A DNA stretch of 42,187 nucleotides, from positions 1-42,187 of IMG/VR virus record IMGVR_UViG_3300044796_000232. One strand, given 5' to 3'. The position numbers were made by a program, and so were the translations under genes. The notes beneath the pieces were generated by a model, which searched no databases, was not told where the DNA came from, and saw only the letters and a list, made by a program, of their open reading frames with translations. Position 1 is the first letter of the stretch, and each line of letters opens with the position of its first letter. This document shows, one piece after another, positions 23,986 to 31,996 of this stretch. The stretch comes from a virus.

Positions 23986-24021
23986 GTTGGTATTGACTAC
24001 CAACAGCACCCTTCGTAATAT
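23986..24021 (+). promoter_or_regulatory. Strong plus-strand promoter overlapped by a palindromic operator
   Basis: TTGACT (23993-23998) and TAATAT (24016-24021) with 17-base spacing is close to consensus. The -35 lies inside the dyad GTTGGTA-TTGAC-TACCAAC (23986-24004), so a symmetric repressor would block polymerase. It drives the small gene at 24067 and probably the early/replication operon. Confidence 0.65.
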
Positions 24022-24066
24022 CTCTATGTCGAAGCAACCAACAACCACCCGCCGGAGACCCCAACC

Positions 24067-24306
24067 ATGCTCCCCTGCCTGACCCCTGACCAGTTCGGCT
24101 GGCTCTCGACCCTCCTGGCCAGCCACCGGGAGTTATCTCGCCGACTGGAAGTGGAGGGCATCCCCGACTGCGACCCCCTGGCCACCCTGGAGATGTACCG
24201 GGAGTGCGAGGCGGCCCTGGACGTGTTGCGGATGACCACCCCGGGCCTGGTGCCCGAGGCACCGGTCTGTGTCGGCAGTGTGTTCGATGCCGAGATCCCC
24301 TGGTGA
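24067..24306 (+). CDS. Small unknown early protein
   Basis: 79 residues, helical and acidic (LTPDQFGWLSTLLASHRELS, LATLEMYRECEAALDVLRMT), starting at ATG 24067 about 45 bases after the -10 of the strong promoter. No family recognised. First gene of the replication block. Confidence 0.5.
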   Translation: MLPCLTPDQFGWLSTLLASHRELSRRLEVEGIPDCDPLATLEMYRECEAALDVLRMTTPGLVPEAPVCVGSVFDAEIPW

Positions 24307-24352
24307 CTGACCCCCAACCGCCCCGGCCCGGGGCCTGACTGGAGACTGACCC

Positions 24353-24838
24353 ATGCCTGAACTGAAGCTGTCCGATGTGCCCGGCCGGATCATTCTGCGA
24401 TTCGAGCAGGGCTACATTCCCACCGAGGAACACACTCACGCCCACCCTCACAGCCTGGCTTACAAGCTCTGGCGTGATGCCGGTGGCAAGACCGACGCCG
24501 AGCGGGCGGCAGAGGAGCCAGCAGCCCACCTCACCGATGGCCGCATGGAAGCGGAGTGGCTGGCGACCCGTGGAGAGGTTCCAGCCCCGCAGCCGCCAAA
24601 ACCTGCTGATCCCGTGCAGCAGGCCCACCGCCGGATGCTGGCCGGTGGTGGCCCGGCGTTCCCTCTCGCTCCCGGTGGTGGGTACGACGTCCGTGCCGAT
24701 CGGGCGGGCCTCTCAATCCGCGACTGGTTCGCCGGCCAGGCCCTGGTCGGGCTGACCCAGTGCGTCGCGATGACCTCGCTTGGTGAGCGAGCTTACCAGG
24801 TTGCTGACCAAATGATGAAGGCCCGCGAAAGGGTGTGA
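24353..24838 (+). CDS. Phage protein with conserved C-terminal helical motif
   Basis: 161 residues. The C-terminal part (GGGYDVRADRAGLSIRDWFA, GQALVGL, AYQVADQMMKARE) matches a short motif (GlT.RDyFA..aLqgl...A..iADamlkaR) seen in many small phage proteins of unknown function. The N-terminal half is Ala/Pro-rich with an HTHAHPH segment. The ATG has no clear purine-rich site. Early operon position; no role assigned. Confidence 0.55.
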   Translation: MPELKLSDVPGRIILRFEQGYIPTEEHTHAHPHSLAYKLWRDAGGKTDAERAAEEPAAHLTDGRMEAEWLATRGEVPAPQPPKPADPVQQAHRRMLAGGGPAFPLAPGGGYDVRADRAGLSIRDWFAGQALVGLTQCVAMTSLGERAYQVADQMMKARERV

Positions 24839-24839
24839 C

Positions 24840-25049
24840 ATGCGTCGTGCCAAATGCCCGTGGTGCAAGGCGACGAACATTGTACTACGGGCCAACATTG
24901 CGGTAAACTGTTGGTCGTGTGGCCACAGGGCAGATCGATCCGAGTCCGGTTGCGACTGCCCCAAATGTGTCGCCGGTCGCAAGACGGTGCGGGCAGTCCT
25001 CGCCGAGGCACCAGACCGGCCTACCCTCCGGATCTATCGAGGAGGTTGA
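24840..25049 (+). CDS. Zinc-ribbon protein
   Basis: 69 residues with CPWC, CWSCGH and CDCPKC, likely two zinc-binding knuckles, followed by a short basic tail. One base after the preceding stop. Nucleic-acid binding likely. Confidence 0.5.
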   Translation: MRRAKCPWCKATNIVLRANIAVNCWSCGHRADRSESGCDCPKCVAGRKTVRAVLAEAPDRPTLRIYRGG

Positions 25050-25053
25050 GATC

Positions 25054-25305
25054 ATGCCGCGAATGAAGAGGGACGAGTATGGAGCCGCCTCGGCGAAGGG
25101 CCACGGGAAGGGGCGGTTCATCGTCCGCTACTGCGACCCCCGGAACGGCCGGGTGTCGGGGAGCCCACCGCCAGCGGTTTACCGCCGAGTGGAGGAAGCC
25201 CGGTCTGTGGCCAGGTCACTCAACGTGCAACCGAACGAGCGGGAGGGTGTGCCAACGAAGGCCCCATTCCCCTTCTACTATGTGGTGGCGTCTTACGAGT
25301 CCTGA
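25054..25305 (+). CDS. Small basic unknown protein
   Basis: 83 residues starting at ATG 25054 (GGAGGTTGAGATC upstream). Basic N-terminus (MPRMKRDEYGAASAKGHGKG) then a beta-like part (RFIVRYCDPRNGRVSG). No family recognised. One base before the next ATG. Confidence 0.5.
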   Translation: MPRMKRDEYGAASAKGHGKGRFIVRYCDPRNGRVSGSPPPAVYRRVEEARSVARSLNVQPNEREGVPTKAPFPFYYVVASYES

Positions 25306-25306
25306 C

Positions 25307-25744
25307 ATGGCCAAAGCTCGCAAACCCAGGGGAGGCACGATCTACCTGTGCTGCTTCGATCGTCCTCTGGCTCATGCCACCCATTACATCGGGTACGTGA
25401 AGGGGGGGGCAAAGGCCCTCGAAACTCGCCAGGAACGGCACCGGTCGGGGCAGGGTGCCAAGATCCTCGCGGCGTGTGTGCGGGCTGGCATCGGCTGGCG
25501 AGTGGTGCGGACCTGGCCCGGCGATAGGACCGAGGAGCGGCGACTCAAGGGCTGGCATGGTCCGAGGCTCTGCCCTGTGTGCAGCGCTGTGCGTCGGTCC
25601 GAGCGAGCGATTGCCCAACAACTGGGGGAGCATCATGGCGAAGACACGAGCGAAAAGACCGGCCCCGCCCACTGCCAAAGTACAGCGGTGCGCCAGAGTC
25701 ACAGCGTCGCAGTTGAAGTTCAACGACACGCTCTTGCTGGCTGA
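25307..25744 (+). CDS. GIY-YIG-like endonuclease
   Basis: 145 residues. The N-terminal two-thirds follow a known small GIY-YIG-type pattern: TIYLCCFDRPLAHATHYIGY, ALETRQERHRSGQGAKIL, IGWRVVRTWPGDRTEERRLK, with LCPVC near the end. Conserved HYIGY, R..RH and ERRLK would include catalytic positions. Likely a nicking or branch-processing DNA nuclease. The C-terminal 35 residues overlap the next gene in another frame by about 110 bases, so they are probably unimportant or the true end is earlier. Confidence 0.6.
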   Translation: MAKARKPRGGTIYLCCFDRPLAHATHYIGYVKGGAKALETRQERHRSGQGAKILAACVRAGIGWRVVRTWPGDRTEERRLKGWHGPRLCPVCSAVRRSERAIAQQLGEHHGEDTSEKTGPAHCQSTAVRQSHSVAVEVQRHALAG

Positions 25745-25910
25745 TGGCCAGACGGCCCGTGTCCTGGCTGTCTCACGGATGATCCTCGGCATCATGGTGG
25801 ATGGGAAGAGTCACCAGGTCGACCAGGTGTCCGTCGTCTGGCAGACCTCCGACGGGCGCCGCGGCGGTGCAACGACGGGACCACACGACCCCTACCCGAT
25901 CGCCCAGTGA
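25635..25910 (+). CDS. Small unknown protein
   Basis: 91 residues starting at ATG 25635 close behind GGGGGAG, overlapping the end of the GIY-YIG-like gene. Basic N-terminus (MAKTRAKRPAPPTAKVQRCA) and then a beta-like core (DTLLLADGQTARVLAVSRMI). No family recognised. Confidence 0.45.
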   Translation: MAKTRAKRPAPPTAKVQRCARVTASQLKFNDTLLLADGQTARVLAVSRMILGIMVDGKSHQVDQVSVVWQTSDGRRGGATTGPHDPYPIAQ

Positions 25911-25920
25911 GGAACTCGCC

Positions 25921-26751
25921 ATGACGACAGCAGCACGCGACCCTGCGACCTCGGCGATTGCGGCCGCCCTCTCGCAGCCGTTCGACCCGCGCGAGGTGAA
26001 GTTCAAGCCCCAGATGGTGAAGAATAACAAGGCTCTTGCTATCGCGTATATTGACGCCCGGCTGGTTCAGGAACGGCTGGATACGGTTGTGGGGACGGAG
26101 TCCTGGCAGGACTCTTACGACGTCCTGCAAGATGGGTCTGTGGTCTGTCGCCTGGCCGTGAGGTTCCCTGGCCACCCGGAGTGGGTGACCAAGACGGACG
26201 TCGGTTCCCTGAGCGAGCAACCCGACGCTGGCGACCGGCTCAAGGCTGCGTTCAGTGATGCGTTGAAGCGTGCTGCGGTGAAGTTTGGCATCGGGCGATA
26301 TCTGTCGCGGATTCCGGCCATGTGGGTCGATTACGACCCGGCGAAGAAGCAACTGCTCAACGTGCCGAAACTCCCCGATTTCGCGATCCCCCGGACCAAC
26401 CAGCAGCCAAGCGCCAAGGCCCCCGCCACCTCGACCCAGGCGCCGGCTTCGGCACCCCCACCAGCTCCGGCCCCAAAGCCCGAGCAAGCACCGGCCACCA
26501 AGCCGACAACAGCCACACCCCCGGCCAGTGGGGCCGAGTTGAAACAGCGGGTCGTGGCCAAGGGGGAGCAGCTCGCTCGCGACGGCCTGGCTGCCAAGGG
26601 CGAACTGGTGGCCTGGCTCCTGAAGGAAGCGGCCCGACACAAGCTCCCGGCCCGGATCGAGGACTTTGATCAGAGGGGAATCACCTGGGCGATCGAGGCT
26701 GTGAAGGCCTTCGTCCAGCAGAAGGCCAACCCGCCACAGGGCGCGGCCTGA
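25921..26751 (+). CDS. Rad52-type single-strand annealing protein
   Basis: 276 residues. The core (about 20-140) matches the Rad52/Rad22-type recombinase family: LAIAYIDARLVQERLDTVVG, SWQDSYDVLQDGSVVCRLAV, GDRLKAAFSDALKRAAVKFG, IGRYL. A Pro/Ala-rich linker follows, then a C-terminal helical tail (GITWAIEAVKAF). Such proteins form rings on ssDNA and anneal complementary strands during phage recombination and replication. Start ATG behind GAGGA. Directly followed, in the same reading frame, by the SWIM protein. Confidence 0.85.
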   Translation: MTTAARDPATSAIAAALSQPFDPREVKFKPQMVKNNKALAIAYIDARLVQERLDTVVGTESWQDSYDVLQDGSVVCRLAVRFPGHPEWVTKTDVGSLSEQPDAGDRLKAAFSDALKRAAVKFGIGRYLSRIPAMWVDYDPAKKQLLNVPKLPDFAIPRTNQQPSAKAPATSTQAPASAPPPAPAPKPEQAPATKPTTATPPASGAELKQRVVAKGEQLARDGLAAKGELVAWLLKEAARHKLPARIEDFDQRGITWAIEAVKAFVQQKANPPQGAA

Positions 26752-26856
26752 AGGAAGGGAACGAAGGGGTGGAAGCGTGCCGAGATCCCTCCAACCGCGA
26801 CTTACAAACACGGGGAGTATGACTTCACTCCCACCCGCGACGGCGAAGGGTTGCTC

Positions 26857-27129
26857 GTGATCCGGCTGTGGAGAGGGTCGCGAGAGTCGAAGTGCGACAA
26901 CGATTTCTATTACGTGATCGAGTCGGAAGTTCCGCCGGGCATCCAGGCGACTCACGCGTTCCTGATCGAGAACGAGTCTGACCCGGAGACTCCCACGCCC
27001 AGCCCGTACCAGACGGTGATCGGTGAACAACATTCTTGCACATGCAAGGCCGGTCTTTGCAAAACATGGAACGGGTGCAAGCACCGCTGGACCATGACGG
27101 CGATCATGGAGCGTCTGACGAAGGGCTGA
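26857..27129 (+). CDS. SWIM zinc-finger protein
   Basis: About 90 residues from GTG 26857 (GAAGGG six bases upstream). The C-terminal CTCKAGLCKTWNGCKHRW has the C-x-C...C-x-H spacing of a SWIM finger, common in small phage proteins next to annealing proteins and thought to bind DNA. The 99 bases upstream (26752-26850) are open and look coding in the same frame (for example WKRAEIPPTATYKHGEYDFT) but lack ATG, GTG or TTG until 26851, and directly follow the annealing protein's TGA. The true start may be non-canonical, or the stop may be read through. Confidence 0.6.
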   Translation: MIRLWRGSRESKCDNDFYYVIESEVPPGIQATHAFLIENESDPETPTPSPYQTVIGEQHSCTCKAGLCKTWNGCKHRWTMTAIMERLTKG

Positions 27130-27154
27130 GCCCTGACGCCCGAAGGGTTGAGCG

Positions 27155-27403
27155 ATGGCCGCGAGAGTGATCGAGGGGCCCGACAAAGAGTGGCTCAACT
27201 GGGACGACGTGAAGGACCGGGTCCGCATGGGAGAGACCCAGATCCGCGAGGAGATGGCCGCCGGTCGGTTCCCCACGCCCCTACGGCAGCAGGCCAACCG
27301 GACGCTCTGGTGGTGGGAACAGATCTCCGCCTGGGAACGTGCCCAGGCGTGGATTCCTGCCGCACGGCCGAAAACCAGGGATGCCCCTCCGGCGAGCGAG
27401 TGA
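27155..27403 (+). CDS. AlpA/excisionase-like HTH protein
   Basis: 82 residues: LNWDDVKDRVRMGETQIREE, MAAGRFPTPLR, LWWWEQISAWERAQAW. The arrangement (a helix-turn-helix followed by a G-rich loop and a W-rich strand) is that of AlpA-type regulators and excisionases. Likely a small DNA-binding regulator or DNA-bending protein. Confidence 0.55.
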   Translation: MAARVIEGPDKEWLNWDDVKDRVRMGETQIREEMAAGRFPTPLRQQANRTLWWWEQISAWERAQAWIPAARPKTRDAPPASE

Positions 27404-27476
27404 AATTTTGATGGCCCGTGAGTGTGTTGTCACTCCCCGGGAGCGGACTGGGACCGGCCAAAGTCCCATAGATGGC

Positions 27477-27504
27477 TTGTAGCGGCTGCTCCTTGCGTTA
27501 GGAT
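27477..27504 (+). promoter_or_regulatory. Weak promoter candidate
   Basis: TTGTAG and TAGGAT spaced by 16 bases, within the only sizeable gap (27404-27544) in this part of the plus-strand block. May serve the gene at 27545. Low confidence. Confidence 0.25.
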
Positions 27505-27544
27505 TTTCCCACACACCCGACTCCACGAAAGGCGGATCATCGCC

Positions 27545-27769
27545 ATGTCTGACCAATCGCTCTCGGACGCCGAGAAAGCACTCATCCAGGCGCGTGATGC
27601 CCTCACGGCCGCCTGCAAGGCAATTGGTAACATCTTGATTGATCGGCTCGACGGCTGGACGGAAGCATTCCGAGCCCCCGATCAGGACGTCATCCGTCTG
27701 AGCCTCCAGCCTTTGATCAAAATCCGCGATGACTTCGAAGAGATCGTTAGCACATTCTCCGCTGATTGA
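27545..27769 (+). CDS. Small helical unknown protein
   Basis: 74 residues (MSDQSLSDAEKALIQARDAL...), helical throughout, acidic. Preceded by a possible promoter and a GGCGG site. No family recognised. Confidence 0.5.
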   Translation: MSDQSLSDAEKALIQARDALTAACKAIGNILIDRLDGWTEAFRAPDQDVIRLSLQPLIKIRDDFEEIVSTFSAD

Positions 27770-27856
27770 TTCTTAGTCGATAACTCGCACCGCGATCGCC
27801 GACCAGCGCACCCGTTGTGCGCTCGGATGGGCACGCACATACCTGGCGGAATGGCA

Positions 27857-28159
27857 ATGCCTGAAAAACTCCCGTGGCCTCGCGACGCCCTCATGGTCGT
27901 GGCTTGTCGGTCTGGCACCGAGCGACTCGACCAGATGGATGGCACGCATCCCGGCAACTGTCGGCACTGCGGTCATTCGATCACCGCGGACACGTTCACG
28001 ATGAGGCGCGCGTCGTCCCACCCGCTGAGACATGGTCGCCCCATCGATTTTTTCTGTGTCGAGTGTCACTGTCTCTATGACCTGACAAAGTTTGATGCGT
28101 TTGAACGACACAACACCCCCGAAGGCAAGGCTGCCGCACGCGCAGCAATGGAGGCTTGA
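27857..28159 (+). CDS. Small zinc-binding protein
   Basis: 100 residues with CRHCGH and CVECHC, a probable zinc ribbon. Two in-frame ATGs (27851, 27857) are possible. Unknown role; it belongs to the early block of small Cys-rich genes. Confidence 0.45.
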   Translation: MPEKLPWPRDALMVVACRSGTERLDQMDGTHPGNCRHCGHSITADTFTMRRASSHPLRHGRPIDFFCVECHCLYDLTKFDAFERHNTPEGKAAARAAMEA

Positions 28160-28162
28160 GCC

Positions 28163-28462
28163 ATGCCCCTCATCGTGCTCGACACCCTCTCGCCGAAGCA
28201 GGTGGCGATCTTCACGCTCCCCCGGCGCGGAAAGCGACGGCGCTGGTCCGGGCCATTCCCGGAGGTCGTGCGCAGCGACCACTCAGGAGTGGTCGCTGCG
28301 ATCCGCCACTGGCTCGACCAGGTCAATGATCTCGACGAGTTGCAGGCGGTGGTTGATGCCGCTTTTGCCCGGATGGATGTGATCTCTCCTCTCGACCCCG
28401 CCGAGGCTCCGTCCCTGACCCTTCCCCCTTTGACCCGCCAGGACCTTGAGGACCTCCGATGA
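28163..28462 (+). CDS. Small unknown protein
   Basis: 99 residues, basic at the N-terminus (LPRRGKRRRWSGPFP) and helical thereafter (AIRHWLDQVNDLDELQAVVD). Overlaps the next gene by 4 bases (ATGA). No family recognised. Confidence 0.5.
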   Translation: MPLIVLDTLSPKQVAIFTLPRRGKRRRWSGPFPEVVRSDHSGVVAAIRHWLDQVNDLDELQAVVDAAFARMDVISPLDPAEAPSLTLPPLTRQDLEDLR

Positions 28463-28764
28463 TCCGACGCATCTTGCGTCAGTGGTGGCAAGCCGTTCGG
28501 GAGTGGTGCGAGCGGCACATTGTCGCGCCCGACCCTCACGAATCTCCGGCCCCAATCCCCCTCGACTTCGCGGGCCAGTGTGCCGAGGCGATCATCCGCG
28601 CCCTGGCGACGCCTCACCGGGAGTACGGCCCGATCGAGCCCGTCTGGGTCAACAACCCCACTGCTGCCGCGGAGCTGCTGACGTGTGGGATCTACGGCGT
28701 GATGGATGCCATGCGATCCGAGGCTCACGAACGACTCGCGCGGGCCGTGGCCTCTCCGAACTGA
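28459..28764 (+). CDS. Small unknown helical protein
   Basis: 101 residues, beginning MIRRILRQWWQAVREWCERH (amphipathic basic and aromatic helix) and continuing helical. Could associate with membrane or with the primase encoded just downstream. No family recognised. Confidence 0.5.
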   Translation: MIRRILRQWWQAVREWCERHIVAPDPHESPAPIPLDFAGQCAEAIIRALATPHREYGPIEPVWVNNPTAAAELLTCGIYGVMDAMRSEAHERLARAVASPN

Positions 28765-28776
28765 CACCCTGACCAA

Positions 28777-31164
28777 ATGGGTCCCATGCCCCCCACAGTC
28801 ACCAAGACGAACCCGCTTCTCACCGCTGCGCTCGAATATGCCGCGCGCGGCTGGCGGGTGGTGCCTCTCCACCCCAGAGACAAGAAACCCAGGCCCCGGG
28901 ACTGGCCCAATGCGACTAGCTCCGACGCGGGAGTGGTATCGAAAGCCTGGCGGGAGGTGCCGACCGGCAACGTCGGTGTGGCCCTCGGACTCGGCTCCTG
29001 CCTGGTGGCCGTGGACATCGACACCGAGGCCGGCGAGCGGATCGTTCACGACCTGGCGGACACCGACCTTCCCGACACCCTCGAAATGACCACCGGGAAG
29101 GGATCGCGCCTGCTGTACGCCACACCCCCCGACCTGATCTTCGAACCGAAGACGATCGTGCTGAAGGTCGAGGGAGTCGAGGCGGTTCGGTTCCAGGGAG
29201 CGGGCGCACAGTGCGTGATGCCGCCGAGCATCCACCCCAACGGCAAGACGTATCAGTGGGTCGAGGGGTGTGGCCCCGCCGATCGCGAACCGGCCAGCAT
29301 GCCTGGCTGGCTGCTCTGTGAGATGACCCGGCCCGAGGTGCCGAGTTGGTCCGATCCCCAGGTGTCCGGGCCGGCGGATGCCTACGCGCCCGGTGCCGAT
29401 TACAACCGCCGCGGTTCGTGGGACGACCTGCTGCCAGCGCACGGCTGGCGACCGTGCGGGCGACGCGGCGACGTCCGTTACTGGACACGACCGGGCAAGG
29501 AACCCAAGGACGGCCTATCCGCCACGGTCGGACACTACCGCGCCAAGGATGGGACACCCGCACTGTACGTGTTCAGCGGCTCGGTGGTCGGGCTGGATGC
29601 CGGGAAGTGTTACGACCTCTTCGGCGCGTTCGCTCGACTGGCTCATCGTGGTGACTTCTCGGCCGCGGCGAAGGCCCTGGCCGGTCAGGGGTACGGTTCC
29701 CGAACGAAGGCTGTTGGGGGAAGGGTGGCGAGTGGTGGGACCGATCCGTCTTCTCCCTCCACCCTCCACCCGGCACCCGCCACGATCCTGCCGGAGCCGT
29801 GGGACACGAACCCCGTTCCGCTCGACACCGGTCTGGCCGTCCCTCCCTTCCCGCTCTCGGTTCTGCCTGCTGAACTGGCCGACTTTGTCCGAGCGATCGC
29901 CGCGGCGACGAACAGTCCCCCTGACTATGCCGGCAGTGCAGCGGTCGGGATCAATGCCGGTGTGCTGGGTGCGACCCGGAACCTCGATCTGAAGGAGGGG
30001 TATACCGAGATCTCCTCGGCCTACATTGGGATCGTGGCGCCAAAGGGCAGTGGGAAGACGCCGGCCGTGTCACATCTGATGGCCCCCCTCGTCACCGAGC
30101 AATGCCGCCGGAGGGCAGAAGGCGACAAGGCCCGGGCGTTCGTTGAGAACGTCACCACCAGCAAGCTCGCCAACCTGTTCGAGGAATCCCCCCGCGGCAT
30201 GCTCATGCTCCGCGACGAACTCTCGGCCCTCTTCGGTGGCTTCAACGAGTTCAAGTCTGGCGGCAAAGGCAGTGATCGGCAGTTCTACCTCTCTGCCTGG
30301 TCGGGCAGTCCGGTCGCCAAGGATCGCGTCGACCCCGACAGCGACGATGTTTTTGTGCCACATCCGCGGCTGAGCATCGTCGGCGGGATTCAGCCGCGGG
30401 TGTTGTCCAAGTACACCGGCGACCATGAGGACGGCCTCTTCGATCGCTTCCTGTGGACATTCCCCGACCCGTTGCCAATGGCCGAGGAACGGGGGCTCAC
30501 CGTACCGAAGTCGCTGTCCTCAGCCTGGTCGGACGCCCTTGACAATCTCTGGGCGATCAGGGGTGTCTTGCAGGACAACCGCGAGCGACCCTATTTCTTG
30601 AAGCTCGCCACACCCGGTTGGGACGTCTGGGTCGAGTGGACACGATGGCTGGCGCAGGCGACCAACTCCGAAGAGTTCGCCGAGGACCTGCGCGGCCCTG
30701 CTGCCAAGCTCCGCGGTTACGCTCCCCGTCTGGCCCTGGCCCTCCATGCCCTCCATGAAGCCTACAGCGTGTCGGCCCCAACAACCGTGCTGGGTGCCGA
30801 GGACATGGAACGGGGTGTGATCCTCGCCAAGTACTTTTTGGCCCACGCTCGCCGGGTCTGGATGGCCGCCGGCCGGGACGATCGGGCAGCCGGTGCCAAG
30901 CGCATCCTGCGATGGTGCAAGAACTGGACACAGTCGGGCGGTCAGACCACCTTCACGCGCCGCGACCTCTGGCGAGGCCTGCGGAAGAGCTTCACCGAGA
31001 TCGAGGACACGATCCCGCCACTGCGCTGGCTCATCCAGCTCGGCTGGCTGCGCTACGTCGGCGGCCCGGTGGACAAGGTCGGTCGGGGCGTGACGACCAC
31101 CACCTACGAGATCCACCCATCCCTCGTGACTGCCCCGGGATCGGGTGACATGGGTGACCACTGA
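28777..31164 (+). CDS. Bifunctional primase-polymerase with DUF3987-type helicase
   Basis: 795 residues. The N-terminal prim-pol domain (about 15-190) shows VPLHPRDKKPRPRDWPNAT, the metal-binding LVAVDIDTEAG (Asp80/Asp82) and QCVMPPSIHPNGKTYQW. A linker follows, then a DUF3987-type ATPase with Walker A APKGSGKT (421-428) and a Walker B-like MLMLRDE (475-481), with GIQPRVLSKYTGDHEDGLFD as the sensor region. The C-terminal 100 residues look like a winged helix. Together this is a one-protein replication primase and helicase, as in many temperate phages and plasmids. A second ATG at 28786 is possible; the usual histidine before the catalytic Arg in the prim-pol motif is replaced (GKGSRLLYA). Confidence 0.85.
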   Translation: MGPMPPTVTKTNPLLTAALEYAARGWRVVPLHPRDKKPRPRDWPNATSSDAGVVSKAWREVPTGNVGVALGLGSCLVAVDIDTEAGERIVHDLADTDLPDTLEMTTGKGSRLLYATPPDLIFEPKTIVLKVEGVEAVRFQGAGAQCVMPPSIHPNGKTYQWVEGCGPADREPASMPGWLLCEMTRPEVPSWSDPQVSGPADAYAPGADYNRRGSWDDLLPAHGWRPCGRRGDVRYWTRPGKEPKDGLSATVGHYRAKDGTPALYVFSGSVVGLDAGKCYDLFGAFARLAHRGDFSAAAKALAGQGYGSRTKAVGGRVASGGTDPSSPSTLHPAPATILPEPWDTNPVPLDTGLAVPPFPLSVLPAELADFVRAIAAATNSPPDYAGSAAVGINAGVLGATRNLDLKEGYTEISSAYIGIVAPKGSGKTPAVSHLMAPLVTEQCRRRAEGDKARAFVENVTTSKLANLFEESPRGMLMLRDELSALFGGFNEFKSGGKGSDRQFYLSAWSGSPVAKDRVDPDSDDVFVPHPRLSIVGGIQPRVLSKYTGDHEDGLFDRFLWTFPDPLPMAEERGLTVPKSLSSAWSDALDNLWAIRGVLQDNRERPYFLKLATPGWDVWVEWTRWLAQATNSEEFAEDLRGPAAKLRGYAPRLALALHALHEAYSVSAPTTVLGAEDMERGVILAKYFLAHARRVWMAAGRDDRAAGAKRILRWCKNWTQSGGQTTFTRRDLWRGLRKSFTEIEDTIPPLRWLIQLGWLRYVGGPVDKVGRGVTTTTYEIHPSLVTAPGSGDMGDH

Positions 31165-31224
31165 GGGGGCTTTCGGGTGCCGGTTGTCACAGTTGTCACC
31201 CGTGTCACCCATGTCACCTGGTTC
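31144..31224 (+). repeat. Hairpin/iteron repeat element, copy 3
   Basis: The block 31182-31224 differs from copy 1 at one base in 43. An inverted partner at 31144-31158 lies inside the 3' end of the primase gene and pairs with 31204-31218 (15 bases). The order of arms differs from copies 1 and 2: here the iterons fall in the loop. The location just after the primase is attractive for a replication origin. Confidence 0.7.
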
Positions 31225-31257
31225 TGAACTGAGAGAATCTGTAGCCGGGGCGCGCCC

Positions 31258-31572
31258 ATGAGTCGCCAAAAGGTACTTGATAATCGGCCAGCGGTCGCTC
31301 ATCCGGTCTGTGTCGGGTGCAACTCGCCCGGTCTGTACCGGTGTGAGTCGACCACTGGCGAACTCTCGGCCGACCCCGCGGCGTTGCTCGCTGGCTGGTA
31401 TGCAATCTGTGATCTGCCGGTGTGCAATGAGTGTCGCCGGATGGTGCGAGGGTGTTACCGGGATTACACCTGCTGTCCTGCTCACTCGCCTTCGAATGCG
31501 TTTTTTTCATATCAGGAGAGTGCGAATGATACATCTGCTAAACGTCAGCAAAACGCGGGTGCCTCATCCTGA
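31258..31572 (+). CDS. Cysteine-rich unknown protein
   Basis: 104 residues with CVGC, a YRCES site, CDLPVCNEC and CRD...CC: a likely multi-zinc or treble-clef fold. The end overlaps the next gene by 47 bases, so part of the C-terminus may be a shadow. Weak ribosome site. Confidence 0.45.
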   Translation: MSRQKVLDNRPAVAHPVCVGCNSPGLYRCESTTGELSADPAALLAGWYAICDLPVCNECRRMVRGCYRDYTCCPAHSPSNAFFSYQESANDTSAKRQQNAGASS

Positions 31573-31996
31573 CTATCCGGCGAGCGACACCCAGAGGGTG
31601 ACCGCACAGTGCGTCACCTGTCAGAGTTGTGGCCAGTCGGAGACAGTGCCCCAGTGCGGAGGCCTTGCCCGGCCCAGCCTGGCTCGCGGAGCAGCTCGGC
31701 CCGAGCTGCTCCGCGAATGCCCTCACCTGGGGCAACGGCACCTGACAACTCCCCAGCCGCCAGGGGTGCAACTCCAGTGGCGATGTCGCGACCAGTGGCT
31801 GCCGCTGTATGTGACGAGGCAATGGGAAGTCGTGGCGTTGTCCGGGCCGCTCCCACTGAAGGACTCGTTTGTCGTGCGGTCGCTGGGCAAGGAGCACAAC
31901 GAGACCGCCGAGGATTTTGCTCAGCGACTCAAAGAGCGAGGGTACGAGAACGTCAAGCTGATGCGTGTGCGAGAGGAGAAGCCTGCCAATGATTGA
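31526..31996 (+). CDS. Unknown protein with zinc-ribbon-like site
   Basis: 156 residues starting at ATG 31526 (AGGAGAG about 6 bases ahead). CVTCQSCG and a later C form a probable zinc site; the C-terminal part (AEDFAQRLKERGYENVKLMR) is helix-strand, like a small sensor or dimerisation domain. The stop overlaps the next start by 8 bases. No family recognised. Confidence 0.5.
   Translation: MIHLLNVSKTRVPHPDYPASDTQRVTAQCVTCQSCGQSETVPQCGGLARPSLARGAARPELLRECPHLGQRHLTTPQPPGVQLQWRCRDQWLPLYVTRQWEVVALSGPLPLKDSFVVRSLGKEHNETAEDFAQRLKERGYENVKLMRVREEKPAND

Noticed and set aside
25792-27297. Long minus-strand frame opposite the annealing protein and SWIM genes
   Set aside because: Low complexity, no ribosome site; the plus strand has clear Rad52-type and SWIM motifs.
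28075-29442. Minus-strand frame opposite the primase start
   Set aside because: No motif; the plus strand carries prim-pol signatures.
30520-31485. Minus-strand frame opposite the primase-helicase end
   Set aside because: Gly/Arg-rich shadow with no family pattern.
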